From: Methylobacterium sp. Leaf465
GTDB lineage: Bacteria > Pseudomonadota > Alphaproteobacteria > Rhizobiales > Beijerinckiaceae
Direction: 5' to 3'
Assembly: GCF_001424705.1 (NCBI RefSeq)
Contig: NZ_LMRA01000012.1
Span: forward strand, 283,977-347,976
Length of the DNA stretch: 64,000 nt
The position numbers and the translations under genes are program-made. The notes under the pieces are model-generated. The model saw only the letters and a program-made list of their open reading frames with translations, was not told the DNA's origin and did not search any database. Shown here one piece after another: positions 8,787 to 17,367 of this stretch. Every line of letters starts with the position of its first letter. Position 1 is the first letter of the stretch.

Positions 8787-8820
8787 GGCGTGTCCTTCTC
8801 GACGAGTGCGGGGTTCGGGT

Positions 8821-10161
8821 TCAGGCGGGTTCGTGGGCGGCGCGTGCCGCGGCCCGCCGGACCAGGGCTCCGGGTTCCGGCGGGACGAAGGCGAGGATGA
8901 GGAGGATCGTCGCGACCTCGAAGCCCGCGACGATCCAGAGGCCGGTGGCGGCAGAGCCGGTCTGTTCGCGCAGGGCGCCCATCACCGCCGGCGCGCCGAA
9001 CCCGGCGAGGTTCGCCACCGCGTTGATCAGCGCGATGCCGGCCGCCGCGGCCGAACCGGCGAGGAACCGGCCTGGGATCTGCCAGAAGACCGGAATGGCG
9101 CTCATGGTGCCGACGATCGCCACCGTGAGGGCGAGGATCGACAGCGCCGGGCTGATCGGGACGAGCCACCCGAGGAGGGCGATCGCCACGGCGCCGATCA
9201 GCGCCGGGAGGCCGCAATGGAGGCGCGCCTCGCCGGAGCGGTCGGAGTGGCGGCCGTTGAGGATCATCCCGGCTGCGCCGCAGAGATAGGCGCCGGACAT
9301 GATCCAGCCGATGGTGAGCGGGTCGGTGTAGCCCGCCTCGCGGACCACGCTCGGCCCGAAGAAGGTCAGGGCCGAGTTGGCGGTGATGATGCAGAAGAAG
9401 ATCGCGATGCATTGCCAGACCCGGACATCCCGCAACGAGGCCAGGATGCGATGCTCCCGCGGGCCGAGGGCCGCCGCGTCGCGGACGAGGTCGGCCGCGA
9501 CCAGGGCGCGCTGCTCCGGGGTCAGCCAGCCGGCCTTCTCCGGCCGGTCGGTCAAATAGAACAGCGTGACGAGGCCGGCCAGGATCGACGGGATGCCTTC
9601 GAGGAGGAAGACCCACTGCCAGCCGGACCAGCCGTTCACGCCGTCGAGTCCGGTCATGATCGTGCCGGCCAGCGGTCCGCCGATCACCCCCGCGATGGCG
9701 GAGGCCGACATGAACAGCCCGAAGACCTTGGCGCGCCGCTCGGTGGGGTACCAGTAGGTCAGGAACAGGATCACGCCCGGATAGAAGCCCGCTTCGAACA
9801 CCCCCAGGAGGAAACGCAGGACGTAGAACAGGCCGGGGGTGGTGACGAACATCATCGCCACGCAGCAGAGACCCCACAGCAGGGTGATGCGCGCGATGGT
9901 CTTGCGGGCGCCGATATGCTCGAGGAGGAGGTTGCTCGGGACCTCGCAGAGGAAGTAGCCGATGAAGAAGATCCCGGCGCCGATGCCGTAGACGGTCTCG
10001 CTGAACTTCAGGTCGGCGAGCATCTGCAGTTTGGCAAAGCCGATGTTCACCCGGTCGATCCAGGAGAGGACCCAGAGGAACATCAGGAACGGCAGCAGCC
10101 GCCAGGTGATCCGGCGATAGGTCTCGTCGAGTCCGGCCGGCGAGGGCTGTTCGAGCGCCAT
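8821..10161 (-). CDS. MFS transporter, anion:cation symporter-like (urate/allantoin-operon transporter)
   Basis: This 446-residue inner-membrane protein has 12 predicted helices. WVLSWIDRVNIGFAKLQM near residue 35 and FLLGVFEAGFYPGVILFLTYWYPTERRAK in helices 4-5 are typical of the ACS family (phthalate, tartrate, glucarate, hydantoin and ureidosuccinate permeases). It leads the operon that also encodes two 5-hydroxyisourate hydrolases and OHCU decarboxylase, so uptake of urate, allantoin or a related ureide is the contextual guess. The substrate cannot be read from the sequence. The ATG at 10161 lies downstream of a perfect 17-bp inverted repeat (10200-10216) that may be its operator. Confidence 0.88.
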   Translation of the reverse strand: MALEQPSPAGLDETYRRITWRLLPFLMFLWVLSWIDRVNIGFAKLQMLADLKFSETVYGIGAGIFFIGYFLCEVPSNLLLEHIGARKTIARITLLWGLCCVAMMFVTTPGLFYVLRFLLGVFEAGFYPGVILFLTYWYPTERRAKVFGLFMSASAIAGVIGGPLAGTIMTGLDGVNGWSGWQWVFLLEGIPSILAGLVTLFYLTDRPEKAGWLTPEQRALVAADLVRDAAALGPREHRILASLRDVRVWQCIAIFFCIITANSALTFFGPSVVREAGYTDPLTIGWIMSGAYLCGAAGMILNGRHSDRSGEARLHCGLPALIGAVAIALLGWLVPISPALSILALTVAIVGTMSAIPVFWQIPGRFLAGSAAAAGIALINAVANLAGFGAPAVMGALREQTGSAATGLWIVAGFEVATILLILAFVPPEPGALVRRAAARAAHEPA

Positions 10162-10174
10162 CAGACAATCCGCA

Positions 10175-10197
10175 GTCCCGGCGATTCGAGCCGGGAC
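10175..10197 (-). repeat. Inverted repeat in the leader of the ureide operon
   Basis: GTCCCGG (10175-10181) and CCGGGAC (10191-10197) form a perfect 7-bp stem with a 9-base loop, just ahead of the MFS transporter start. If transcribed it would be a small 5' leader hairpin. It could alternatively be part of a protein-binding site together with the palindrome next to it. Confidence 0.4.
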
Positions 10198-10199
10198 GA

Positions 10200-10216
10200 T
10201 GCATCAAAATGATGCA
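10200..10216. promoter_or_regulatory. Perfect 17-bp palindrome, candidate operator of the ureide operon
   Basis: TGCATCA-AAA-TGATGCA is a perfect 7-bp inverted repeat with a 3-base spacer, 38 bases upstream of the transporter start. It lies in the divergent gap between that operon and the AEC transporter gene. The size and spacing suit a dimeric repressor (GntR- or MarR-like). No regulator gene is adjacent, so the cognate protein is unknown. Confidence 0.55.
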
Positions 10217-10416
10217 AATCGGGGGCCATGGCGACGGGTGTGGCAGGCCCGTTCCCCGCGATGCTTGGGGATGGCCATGCCCCGCGCCCCCAGGAACGCA
10301 CCCGCCCCGGTACTCTTCCGCTACCCACGTCACGTACAGCTGGCCGTCGTCTCACCCGAGTTGCGATCCATGCGCTTATCGATCACCGCCGGTTCCAGCG
10401 TCCTCCGGCCCGCCGC

Positions 10417-11346
10417 GTGAGCGCGACGGTCATCCTCGCCCTGGTGCCGATCGCGCTGCTGATCGGCCTCGGCGTGCTGCTGCGCCGCAACGGCCTCGTG
10501 GCCGAGTCGTTCTGGGCCCAGGCCGAGCGCCTCGGCTACTACGTGCTGTTACCGGCGCTGTTCATCCACGGGCTGGCCACCGCGCGCCTGGACGGCGTGC
10601 CCGTCCTCGCCCTGGCGGGTGTCCTCGTGGCCTCGACCCTCGCGGTGGCGCTCATGCTGCTCGCGATCCGGCCGCGGCTCGACCTCGACGGAGCGGCCTT
10701 CACCTCGGTGTTTCAGGGCGGAGTGCGCTTCAACAATTACGTCGGGGTCTCGGCGGCGGCGGGGTTGTTCGGCATGCAGGGAATCGCCCTCGCGGCGGTC
10801 GCCAACGCGGCCATCGTGCCCACGGTCAACATCCTGTGCGTCCTGGTCTTCGCGCGCTTCGGCTCGGGCGGGCGGCTGGCGCCGCGGGCGGTCCTCCGCC
10901 AGCTCCTTCTCAATCCCCTGGTGGTCGCCTGCGGCATCGGGATCGCCCTGCAGGCGACGGGCTTCGGGCTGCCGCCGGGACTGGAGCCCACCCTGAAGGC
11001 CCTGGGGCAGGCCTCCCTCCCGCTCGGTCTCCTCTGCGTCGGCGCCGCCCTCGATCCCCGTACCGTCCGGACCTGGCTTCGTCCGGTCGTCATCGCGTCG
11101 GTCGCCAAGTTCGTGCTGATGCCGACGGTGACGATCCTGGCCTGCCTCGCCGCCGGCCTGCACGGGCCGGCCGCCGCCACCGCCCTGCTGTTCCAGTCGC
11201 TGCCGACGGCGTCCTCGTCCTACATCATGGCCCGGCAGCTCGGGGGCGACGCGCCGCTGATGGCCGGCATCCTCGCCCTGCAGACGGTGCTCGCCGGGCT
11301 CGCTATCCCCCTGGTGATGCTCATCCTGGAGGGGTTCACCGCCTGA
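10417..11346 (+). CDS. AEC (auxin efflux carrier) family transporter
   Basis: This 309-residue membrane protein has ten hydrophobic segments in the AEC family, whose bacterial members move malonate, malate or other small acids. It starts ILALVPIALLIGLGVLLRRNGLV and contains VFQGGVRFNNYVGVSAAAGLFG, LLNPLVVACGIGIAL (the mid-protein Asn-Pro crossing) and the closing QSLPTASSSYIMARQLGGD with LAGLAIPLVMLIL. I take the GTG at 10417 as the start because it gives the canonical length and places helix 1 at the N-terminus. Longer in-frame extensions are Pro/Arg-rich. There is no clear Shine-Dalgarno. Substrate is unknown. Confidence 0.85.
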   Translation: MSATVILALVPIALLIGLGVLLRRNGLVAESFWAQAERLGYYVLLPALFIHGLATARLDGVPVLALAGVLVASTLAVALMLLAIRPRLDLDGAAFTSVFQGGVRFNNYVGVSAAAGLFGMQGIALAAVANAAIVPTVNILCVLVFARFGSGGRLAPRAVLRQLLLNPLVVACGIGIALQATGFGLPPGLEPTLKALGQASLPLGLLCVGAALDPRTVRTWLRPVVIASVAKFVLMPTVTILACLAAGLHGPAAATALLFQSLPTASSSYIMARQLGGDAPLMAGILALQTVLAGLAIPLVMLILEGFTA

Positions 11347-11351
11347 CGGCG

Positions 11352-12608
11352 TCAGGCGGCGTAGCGGGCGAGCGCCAGGTCGGCATGGTCGATGTCGGGC
11401 GCGCGGCCGGACATCAAGTCGGCCAGCATCCGCCCGGAGCCGCAGGCCATCGTCCAGCCCAGGGTGCCGTGGCCGGTGTTGGTGTAGAGGTTGGCATAGC
11501 GCGTGGCACCGACGATCGGCGTGCCGTCCGGCGTCATCGGGCGCAGGCCGGTCCAGAACGTGGCGGCCGCGAGGTCGCCCCCGTTCGGGAACAGGTCCCG
11601 GACGCAGCGCTCCAGGGTCGCCCGGCGCGGGGCCCGCAGGACATCGCTGAAGCCCGCGAGCTCGGCCGTGCCGCCCACGCGGATCCGGTCCCCGAGGCGC
11701 GTGAGCGCGACCTTGAAGGTCTCGTCCATGACGGTGGAGACCGGCGCCTGGGCGGGGTCGGTGACCGGCAGGGTGAGCGAGTATCCCTTGACGGGATAGA
11801 TCGGCAGCCGAAGCCCGAGGGGACGGAGGAGGCCCGGGGTGAAGGAGCCCATCGCGGCGACGTAGGCATCGGCCCGCAGGGTCTCGGAACCGCAGACCAC
11901 GCCCGTCACCGCGTCGCCCGCGGTCTCGATGCCGTCGATGCGCGTCCCGTAGCGGAAACGGACGCCCATCCGCGCGCACAGCTGCGCCAGGCGCTGCGTG
12001 AACAGGTGGGCATCGCCCGTCTCGTCGCCGCTCAGGTGAAGGCCCCCGACGATCGTGTCGCGGACGCCGGCCAGCGCGGGCTCGGCCGCGATGCATCCGG
12101 CCGGGTCCAGCACCGTGTAGGCGACCCCATAGGTATCGAGGACGCGGGTGTCGTCGCCGACATGGTCGAGCTGCTTTCGCGTGCGGAAGAGCTGGAGGGT
12201 GCCGCGGGTCCGGTGGTCGTAGGTGATGCCGGTCTCGGTGCGCAGGTCGCGCAGGACGTCCCGGCTGTATTCGGCGAGACGAACCATGCGGCCCTTGTTG
12301 CGGATGTACGCGTCCTCGGTGCAGTTCGCGAGCATGCGCGCGAGCCAGCCATAGAAGCGCGGCTCGACGTTCGGCCACAGCACCAGGGGCCGGTGGCGCA
12401 TCATCAGCCACTTCATCGCCTTGATGGGAATGCCCGGGGCCGCCCAGGGGGCCGAGTAGCCCGGCGAGACCTGGCCCGCATTGGCGAAGCTCGTCTCCAG
12501 GCCGGCGGCGGGCTGGCGGTCGATCACCGTGACGGCATGACCGGCCTTGGCGAGGTAATAGGCCGTGCTGACGCCGACCACGCCGCTTCCGAGAACCAGG
12601 ACCCGCAT
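11352..12608 (-). CDS. dadA: D-amino acid dehydrogenase, small (FAD) subunit
   Basis: This 418-residue FAD-dependent enzyme of the inner membrane face oxidatively deaminates D-amino acids (classically D-alanine) to keto acids, passing electrons to the respiratory chain. The N-terminus is the dinucleotide fold [28 protein letters not shown], followed by the DadA landmark [24 protein letters not shown]. The C-terminal FAD contact is [25 protein letters not shown], and KGYSLTLPV and [14 protein letters not shown] are also family-specific. The ATG at 12608 gives the expected length. A long 5' extension through the regulatory gap is rejected. The gene is divergent from an Lrp/AsnC regulator, the usual controller of dadA. 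Confidence 0.93.
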   Translation of the reverse strand: MRVLVLGSGVVGVSTAYYLAKAGHAVTVIDRQPAAGLETSFANAGQVSPGYSAPWAAPGIPIKAMKWLMMRHRPLVLWPNVEPRFYGWLARMLANCTEDAYIRNKGRMVRLAEYSRDVLRDLRTETGITYDHRTRGTLQLFRTRKQLDHVGDDTRVLDTYGVAYTVLDPAGCIAAEPALAGVRDTIVGGLHLSGDETGDAHLFTQRLAQLCARMGVRFRYGTRIDGIETAGDAVTGVVCGSETLRADAYVAAMGSFTPGLLRPLGLRLPIYPVKGYSLTLPVTDPAQAPVSTVMDETFKVALTRLGDRIRVGGTAELAGFSDVLRAPRRATLERCVRDLFPNGGDLAAATFWTGLRPMTPDGTPIVGATRYANLYTNTGHGTLGWTMACGSGRMLADLMSGRAPDIDHADLALARYAA

Positions 12609-12702
12609 CGCACGTCTCCCCTGAGGCCCGGAATCCCAAGCACAGGCGGGGCCATGCCGCTCCCGGCCCCGAGCGCTCCGGTCTCGTCGAACTAGAGACA
12701 CT

Positions 12703-12776
12703 CGATCCTGCGAGCGGTGCAGCGAAGATGGTGCAGGTTCCGCCTCGCAAAGGGTGCCTGACGCACGATCCTGCGA
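12703..12776. promoter_or_regulatory. Two 11-bp direct repeats 63 bp apart in the dadA/lrp divergent promoter
   Basis: CGATCCTGCGA occurs at 12703-12713 and again at 12766-12776, each followed by a GTGCA/ATGCA motif. The 63-bp period equals six helical turns, which suits an octameric Lrp/AsnC protein wrapping DNA between the dadA and regulator starts. This is a candidate operator for autoregulation and dadA control. Confidence 0.5.
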
Positions 12777-12816
12777 TACGATGCACGATCGTTGCCTATG
12801 CCGGCCGAGGACAGTG

Positions 12817-13257
12817 ATGCCGCCCGACGAGATCGATCGCGCGATCATCCGGGTCCTCCGCGAGGATGCGCGGATCCCGAACGCCGCCCTGGCGCAGCGC
12901 GTCGGCCTCTCGGCATCCGCCTGCCTGCGGCGCTTGCGGATGCTGGAGCGCAACGGCACGATCCGCGGCTACACCGTGCTTCTCGACGGGCCCGGCTCCG
13001 CCGGCTTGGTGGTGATGACCCGGATCGCCCTGGAGCGGCAGACCGAGGATTGCCTCAACCGGTTCGAGGCGGCCGTGCGGCGCTGCCCCGACATTCAGGA
13101 TTGCTACCTGATGACGGGTGATTCCGATTATCTCCTGAAGATCCGCGTCGCCGACATGGCGGAATACGAGCGGCTGCACCGGTCGGTGCTCTCGAAGCTG
13201 CCCGGAGTCGCCCGTATCCAGTCGAGCTTCACCATCCGCAGCGTCATCGGCCGATGA
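12817..13257 (+). CDS. Lrp/AsnC family transcriptional regulator (probable dadA regulator)
   Basis: This 146-residue feast/famine regulator has an N-terminal winged helix-turn-helix ([48 protein letters not shown]) and a C-terminal RAM ligand-binding domain ([43 protein letters not shown]). The start is the ATG at 12817 preceded by GAGGACA; a GTG one codon earlier is possible. It is divergent from dadA, so sensing an amino acid such as alanine and controlling D-amino-acid catabolism is likely. The ligand itself is not readable. Confidence 0.93.
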   Translation: MPPDEIDRAIIRVLREDARIPNAALAQRVGLSASACLRRLRMLERNGTIRGYTVLLDGPGSAGLVVMTRIALERQTEDCLNRFEAAVRRCPDIQDCYLMTGDSDYLLKIRVADMAEYERLHRSVLSKLPGVARIQSSFTIRSVIGR

Positions 13258-13272
13258 TTGCCTGGGCGGCGC

Positions 13273-13301
13273 ACCAGGGCAAAGCTCGCGAAGGCCCTGG
13301 T
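13273..13301 (+). terminator. Hairpin after the Lrp/AsnC gene
   Basis: ACCAGGGC and GCCCTGGT form a perfect 8-bp stem with a 13-base loop, sixteen bases past the stop of the regulator. No uridine tract follows, so termination would be weak or Rho-assisted. Confidence 0.4.
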
Positions 13302-13358
13302 CTCCTGCGCGCAAAAACCCTAGTTGGCTAATCAAGCGGGGTGGGTCCGGAGTCGGGG

Positions 13359-14015
13359 ATGCTGGGTTGGTTCAAGGCGTTGATGCCGCGCGAGGATCGG
13401 TTCTTCGACCTCTTCGAGCGGCACTCGCGCACCCTGGTGGCCGGCGCCGAAGCGCTGCAGGGCGTGCTTCAGGGCGGGGACGCCGTTCCGCGCTACTGCC
13501 AGCAGGTGGTGGAGCGCGAGCATGAGGCGGACGCGATCACCGCCGAAGTCCTCCTCGCCGTGCGCCGGAGCTTCATCACGCCCTTCGACCGAGGCGACAT
13601 CAAGGACCTGATCCAGTCGATGGACGACGCCATCGACCAGATGAACAAGACGGTGAAGACGATCGCCCTCTACGAGGTTCGCCGCTTCGAACCGCTGATG
13701 CAGGAGATGGGCGGCACCGTGATCGAGGCGGCGCGGCTCACCGCCGAGACGATCCCCCTCCTCACGGCCGTCGGAACCCATGCCGGGCGCATCAACACCC
13801 TGACCGAGCAGATCACCCGGGTCGAGGGACGCTCGGACGAGCTGCAGGAGCGCGGCCTCAAGGCGCTCTACGAGGCCCACCGCAAGGATGGCGGCGACGG
13901 CGACACGATGGCCTACCTCATCGGCGCGGAGATCTACGGCCACCTCGAGGACGTGGTCGACCGCTTCGAGGACGTCGCCAACGAGATCAGCGGCATCGTG
14001 ATCGAGAACGTGTAG
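13359..14015 (+). CDS. DUF47 family phosphate-transport accessory protein (PhoU-like)
   Basis: This 218-residue all-helical cytosolic protein begins MLGWFKALMPREDRFFDLFERHS, the standard start of the DUF47/TIGR00153 family. It carries VVEREHEADAITAEVL and VRRSFITPFDRGDIKDLIQSMDDAIDQMNKT, which contain the metal-contacting acidic residues of PhoU-like bundles. A GTG six codons upstream is in frame, but the internal ATG matches family starts better. DUF47 proteins are normally encoded with and tune low-affinity Pit phosphate transporters, and pit starts eight bases after the stop here. Confidence 0.92.
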   Translation: MLGWFKALMPREDRFFDLFERHSRTLVAGAEALQGVLQGGDAVPRYCQQVVEREHEADAITAEVLLAVRRSFITPFDRGDIKDLIQSMDDAIDQMNKTVKTIALYEVRRFEPLMQEMGGTVIEAARLTAETIPLLTAVGTHAGRINTLTEQITRVEGRSDELQERGLKALYEAHRKDGGDGDTMAYLIGAEIYGHLEDVVDRFEDVANEISGIVIENV

Positions 14016-14023
14016 GCGACCCG

Positions 14024-15034
14024 ATGACCGAGGCCACCGCGCTCGCCCTGCCCGCCCTCACCGGCCTGATCGCCGTCGCTCTGTTCTTCGACTTCCTCAA
14101 CGGCCTGCACGATGCGGCCAACTCCATCGCCACCATCGTGTCGACGCGGGTGCTGCGGCCCCAATACGCGGTGCTCTGGGCGGCGTTCTTCAACTTCATC
14201 GCCTTCCTGTTCTTCGGCCTGCACGTGGCCCAGACCCTCGGGACCGGAATCGTCGATGCGGGGATCATCGATCCCCGGGTGATCTTCAGCGCGCTGATGG
14301 GCGCCATCACCTGGAACATCGTCACCTGGGTCTTCGGCATCCCGTCGAGCAGCTCGCACGCCCTCGTGGGCGGACTCATCGGAGCGGGCGTCGCCAAGGC
14401 CGGGTTCAGCGCGGTGGTCTGGAGCGGGCTGACGAAGACTGCCGCCGCCATCGTCCTCTCGCCGCTCCTCGGCTTCCTGCTCGCGCTCCTCCTGGTGCTG
14501 ATGGTCTCCTGGCTCTGCGTGCGGGCGACGCCGTTTGCGGTCGACCGGCGCTTCCGCGCCCTGCAGTTCGTCTCGGCCTCGCTCTACTCCCTGGGCCACG
14601 GCGGCAACGACGCGCAGAAGACCATGGGGATCATCGCGGTGCTGCTCTACTCGCAGGGCCACCTGGGCGCCTCCTTTCACGTTCCCCTCTGGGTGGTGAT
14701 TTCCTGCCAGTCCGCCATGGCGCTGGGCACGCTGCTCGGCGGCTGGCGCATCGTGCACACGATGGGCTCCAGGATCACGCGTCTGAACCCGATGCAGGGG
14801 TTCTGCGCCGAGACGGGCGGCGCGATCACCCTGTTCGCCGCGACCTGGCTCGGCGTACCGGTCTCGACCACCCACACCATCACGGGCGCGATCATCGGCG
14901 TCGGGGCTGCACGGCGGACCTCGGCGGTTCGCTGGGGCGTCGCCGGCAACATCGTGGTCGCCTGGGTGCTGACCCTGCCGGCCGCCGCCCTGATCGCCGC
15001 GGCCTGCTACGCCGTGACGGCTTTCATCGGCTGA
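14024..15034 (+). CDS. pitA: Inorganic phosphate transporter, Pit family
   Basis: This 336-residue inner-membrane proton (metal-phosphate) symporter has about ten helices in two inverted halves. Each half carries the PiT signature: LNGLHDAANSIATIVSTRVL near residue 25, and GHGGNDAQKTMGIIAVLLYSQGHL in the second half. VPVSTTHTITGAIIGVGAARR near the C-terminus and GIPSSSSHALVGGLIGAGVAK mid-protein are the paired Ser-rich re-entrant motifs. The length matches short bacterial Pit forms. It is cotranscribed with the DUF47 gene eight bases upstream. I see no convincing Pho box in the short upstream gap, in keeping with constitutive low-affinity uptake. Confidence 0.94.
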   Translation: MTEATALALPALTGLIAVALFFDFLNGLHDAANSIATIVSTRVLRPQYAVLWAAFFNFIAFLFFGLHVAQTLGTGIVDAGIIDPRVIFSALMGAITWNIVTWVFGIPSSSSHALVGGLIGAGVAKAGFSAVVWSGLTKTAAAIVLSPLLGFLLALLLVLMVSWLCVRATPFAVDRRFRALQFVSASLYSLGHGGNDAQKTMGIIAVLLYSQGHLGASFHVPLWVVISCQSAMALGTLLGGWRIVHTMGSRITRLNPMQGFCAETGGAITLFAATWLGVPVSTTHTITGAIIGVGAARRTSAVRWGVAGNIVVAWVLTLPAAALIAAACYAVTAFIG

Positions 15035-15082
15035 GGTCCGCTCCGGTCGGCGCGCGACATCGGACTGGGAGGAGACCCGGGA

Positions 15083-15766
15083 ATGCTAGGCAACGTCGAG
15101 ATCGTCTGGCGCCTGCTCCTGGCCGCGATCCTGAGTGGGCTGATCGGCATCGAGCGCGAGCGCCTGCTCTGGGCCGCGGGCCTGCGAACGCACATGCTGG
15201 TCGGCGTCGGCGCCTGCCTGATCATGATCGTCTCGGCCTTCGGCTTCGCCGATGTGCTGGGGACCCGGAACGTCGCCCTCGATCCCTCGCGCATGGCCGC
15301 CCAGGTCGTCTCCGGCATCGGGTTTCTCGGAGCGGGAACGATTCTCCTGCGGGGCGAGGTGGTGAAGGGGCTCACCACCGCGGCGAGCCTCTGGGCCGTC
15401 GCGGCCGTCGGCCTCGCGGTCGGCGGCGGCCTCTACGTGGCGGGCATCGCCACCACGGCGATCCTGCTGGGGATCCTCGCCGGGATGAAACCCTTGCAGG
15501 AGCGCTACCACGACCGGATGCACATCCGGCCCCTCCGCGTGGTGGCCAAGCCCGGCTGCATCAGCCTGGAGGTGGTGCAGGCCGTGTCCGGTGTGCGCCC
15601 CTCCCGTGTCCGGCAATTCGTGACTCGGCGCGGGTCCGCGCCTGAATTCGACGAGACACTGATCACCTTCGTGCGGCTGTCGCGCCGCTCCGTGGAAGAC
15701 ATCGCACAGAAACTTCGGAGGCATCCCGGAGTGATCACGGTCGATGATCTTCCCGAATCTGGCTGA
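15083..15766 (+). CDS. MgtC/SapB family membrane protein
   Basis: This 227-residue protein starts with about five transmembrane segments forming the MgtC domain: GLIGIERERLLWAAGLRTHMLVGVGACLIM (the conserved GxERE...GLRTH loop), then VVSGIGFLGAGTILLRGEVVKGLTTAASLWAVAAVGLAVGGG. A cytosolic ACT-like tail follows (residues ~145-227). MgtC proteins help cells cope with low Mg2+, low phosphate or intracellular stress and can modulate F-ATPase. It lies 48 bases downstream of pitA on the same strand, and a phosphate/magnesium link would fit, since Pit carries metal-phosphate. It is likely part of the same transcript. Confidence 0.9.
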   Translation: MLGNVEIVWRLLLAAILSGLIGIERERLLWAAGLRTHMLVGVGACLIMIVSAFGFADVLGTRNVALDPSRMAAQVVSGIGFLGAGTILLRGEVVKGLTTAASLWAVAAVGLAVGGGLYVAGIATTAILLGILAGMKPLQERYHDRMHIRPLRVVAKPGCISLEVVQAVSGVRPSRVRQFVTRRGSAPEFDETLITFVRLSRRSVEDIAQKLRRHPGVITVDDLPESG

Positions 15767-16041
15767 GCATGCATGATGAACGGCGAAATTCGCGGCACGA
15801 CCGCGCTGGGATGTCGGGGTGGGACAGGATTGCGCGCCGAAGCTCGTAAAACGCGTTCTTCGCGATCGAATCCCGTGCCGCCGGTCGGGCGTTTGGGAAC
15901 ACGCACGCGCGTCGCCCTCTCCCCGGTCCGGGACGTCGTCGGGACCGTGAAACGACGGAGGAAGGACGAGATCGCGTTCTTCGCAAGCGAGAGGGCCTGC
16001 GCCGTTCCGGCCGTCGGTCTCCAGCGGATGCCGGTCCGTCC

Positions 16042-16302
16042 TTGAGCCGTCGTCGTTCGTCCTCCGAGGCTGCTCCCGCCGACAAGGGCAAGCGGGCCAA
16101 GAGCCAGGTCTTTCTCGTCGCGGTGAAGCAGCGCCGAGAGGCGTTGCGCGTCTACGCGGTGCTGACATCCGCCCAGGACGAGGCTCTGGCCATCGTGGCG
16201 GCCGCGAGCGCGGAGGGCGCGGCGGTGGAGGCGGCGGGGCGCCTCTCGAAGAAACTGGCGCGGCCCCTCAAGCTGAAGCCCGAGGTCCCGCACCCGATCT
16301 GA
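16042..16302 (+). CDS. Small basic hypothetical protein
   Basis: This is an 86-residue open frame with a TTG start (MSRRRSSSEAAPADKGKRAK) and a compositionally protein-like remainder: SQVFLVAVKQRREALRVYAVLTSAQDEALAIV, an Ala/Glu helix, then KKLARPLKLKPEVP. There are no transmembrane segments or known motifs. The start is uncertain and no strong ribosome-binding site is seen. I do not recognise the family. It stands alone between mgtC (273-base gap) and a minus-strand secreted protein. Confidence 0.5.
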   Translation: MSRRRSSSEAAPADKGKRAKSQVFLVAVKQRREALRVYAVLTSAQDEALAIVAAASAEGAAVEAAGRLSKKLARPLKLKPEVPHPI

Positions 16303-16314
16303 CCGAAGGCGCCC

Positions 16315-16773
16315 CTAGCGGGGCCGGCAGATCGTGCGATCCGTGTAGAGCACCACGTCGCCCTGTTTCGGATTGTTCACGGTGAACGGCGCGAGGCTGT
16401 CCCGGGGAAGAAACCCGCGTCTGAGTTCGCGGTCGAAGAAGTCGTGGCCGATCTCCATGTAGCAGCGATCGAGGACGGCGTTGTATCGCAGCGACGCCTG
16501 CACCGCGGCACCTCCGGTCCCGTCATTGCCGCGGCTCCCGTACGCATCGCAGTACCCGGACAGCTCGAGGCTGCCGGGGCCCGAGAGCCGGATCGCGCGC
16601 GCGGTGCCGGGTTTCACCAGGAAGGACGGGCCGCCCTCCTGCGCGCCCACCAGCGTCAGGGGCGAGCGGTTATAGACGTGCCGGATGCAGTCGGCGCCGG
16701 CAGCACCCGCGCTCGCGACCAGCGCCAGGACGGGCAGAGCCACCCGGCCGAACCAGCGAAATCCCTTTTGCAT
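16315..16773 (-). CDS. Secreted hypothetical protein with four conserved-looking cysteines
   Basis: This 152-residue protein begins with a clear Sec signal peptide (MQKGFRWFGRVALPVLALVASAGAAGADC, cleavage after AGA). The mature domain of ~125 residues has four cysteines (CIRHVYNRS, GYCDAYGS, DRCYMEIG, TICRPR), suggesting two disulfides, and reads as beta-rich. The tract SRGNDGTGGAAVQASLRYN is Gly-rich. I do not recognise a family. The start ATG lies 18 bases from a run of three GACGACCGG repeats at 16791-16832. Confidence 0.65.
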   Translation of the reverse strand: MQKGFRWFGRVALPVLALVASAGAAGADCIRHVYNRSPLTLVGAQEGGPSFLVKPGTARAIRLSGPGSLELSGYCDAYGSRGNDGTGGAAVQASLRYNAVLDRCYMEIGHDFFDRELRRGFLPRDSLAPFTVNNPKQGDVVLYTDRTICRPR

Positions 16774-17367
16774 CGCGCACCTTTTGCCAAGACGACCGGC
16801 TTCGACGACCGGATTCGAGGACTGACGACCGGATCGGAAGATCTGTTGAAACAGCTAGGGCATCGGGACGCCCGCGGCGAGGCCGTCGCGCGCCATCGGC
16901 ACCGGCGACCGCGTGCGGATGCCGGCGAGGGTTTCCAGGACGTTCAAGCGGCGATGCGATCGTCGGGTTTTCCGGCGCCGCTGACCGGGACGATGGGAGC
17001 GCGGACCTGTGCGATGACCCGCGCGGTGCGCGTGGGCTTCTCCTTCGTGCCGGGTGGAGCGTTGGTCCTGGGTTCGACGGTGCGGCCGTCGACCAGGGTG
17101 TCGGGCGATGCGACCCCGTGAGGTGCTCGGCCGCACACGAAGGCGCGAGGTTTGGCAGTCTGGAGAAATTCCAGGGACCGACGCGCCGAGTTCTGCGTTC
17201 TCGCTGGACACATTTCGCAGAAGGCAGGCGCACGTCTGGACGGAGCCCGCGCGGTTCCGTGTCACGCCCGGGACCAAGATCGCCCGATCGGGCGGTCTCC
17301 CGGCCCGCGACGTTACCGGGCGCCCGTCCGCTGGCAGCCTCCTCCCGCTACAGGTTCAGAGAACGCC
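16774..17367. other. Intergenic region upstream of the aldehyde oxidoreductase operon
   Basis: No convincing gene is present. GACGACCGG occurs three times (16791, 16804, 16824) close to the secreted-protein start. A minus-strand frame at 16944-17213 gives an 89-residue product ending PVSGAGKPDDRIAA, without a ribosome-binding site or recognisable domain; I leave it uncalled. The right part must hold the promoter of the paoABC-like operon, but I see no clear -35/-10 pair. Confidence 0.45.

Noticed and set aside
15767..16041. Possible tRNA-like T-arm (gatcgaatcccg near 15866)
   Set aside because: No matching acceptor, D or anticodon arms could be formed around it.
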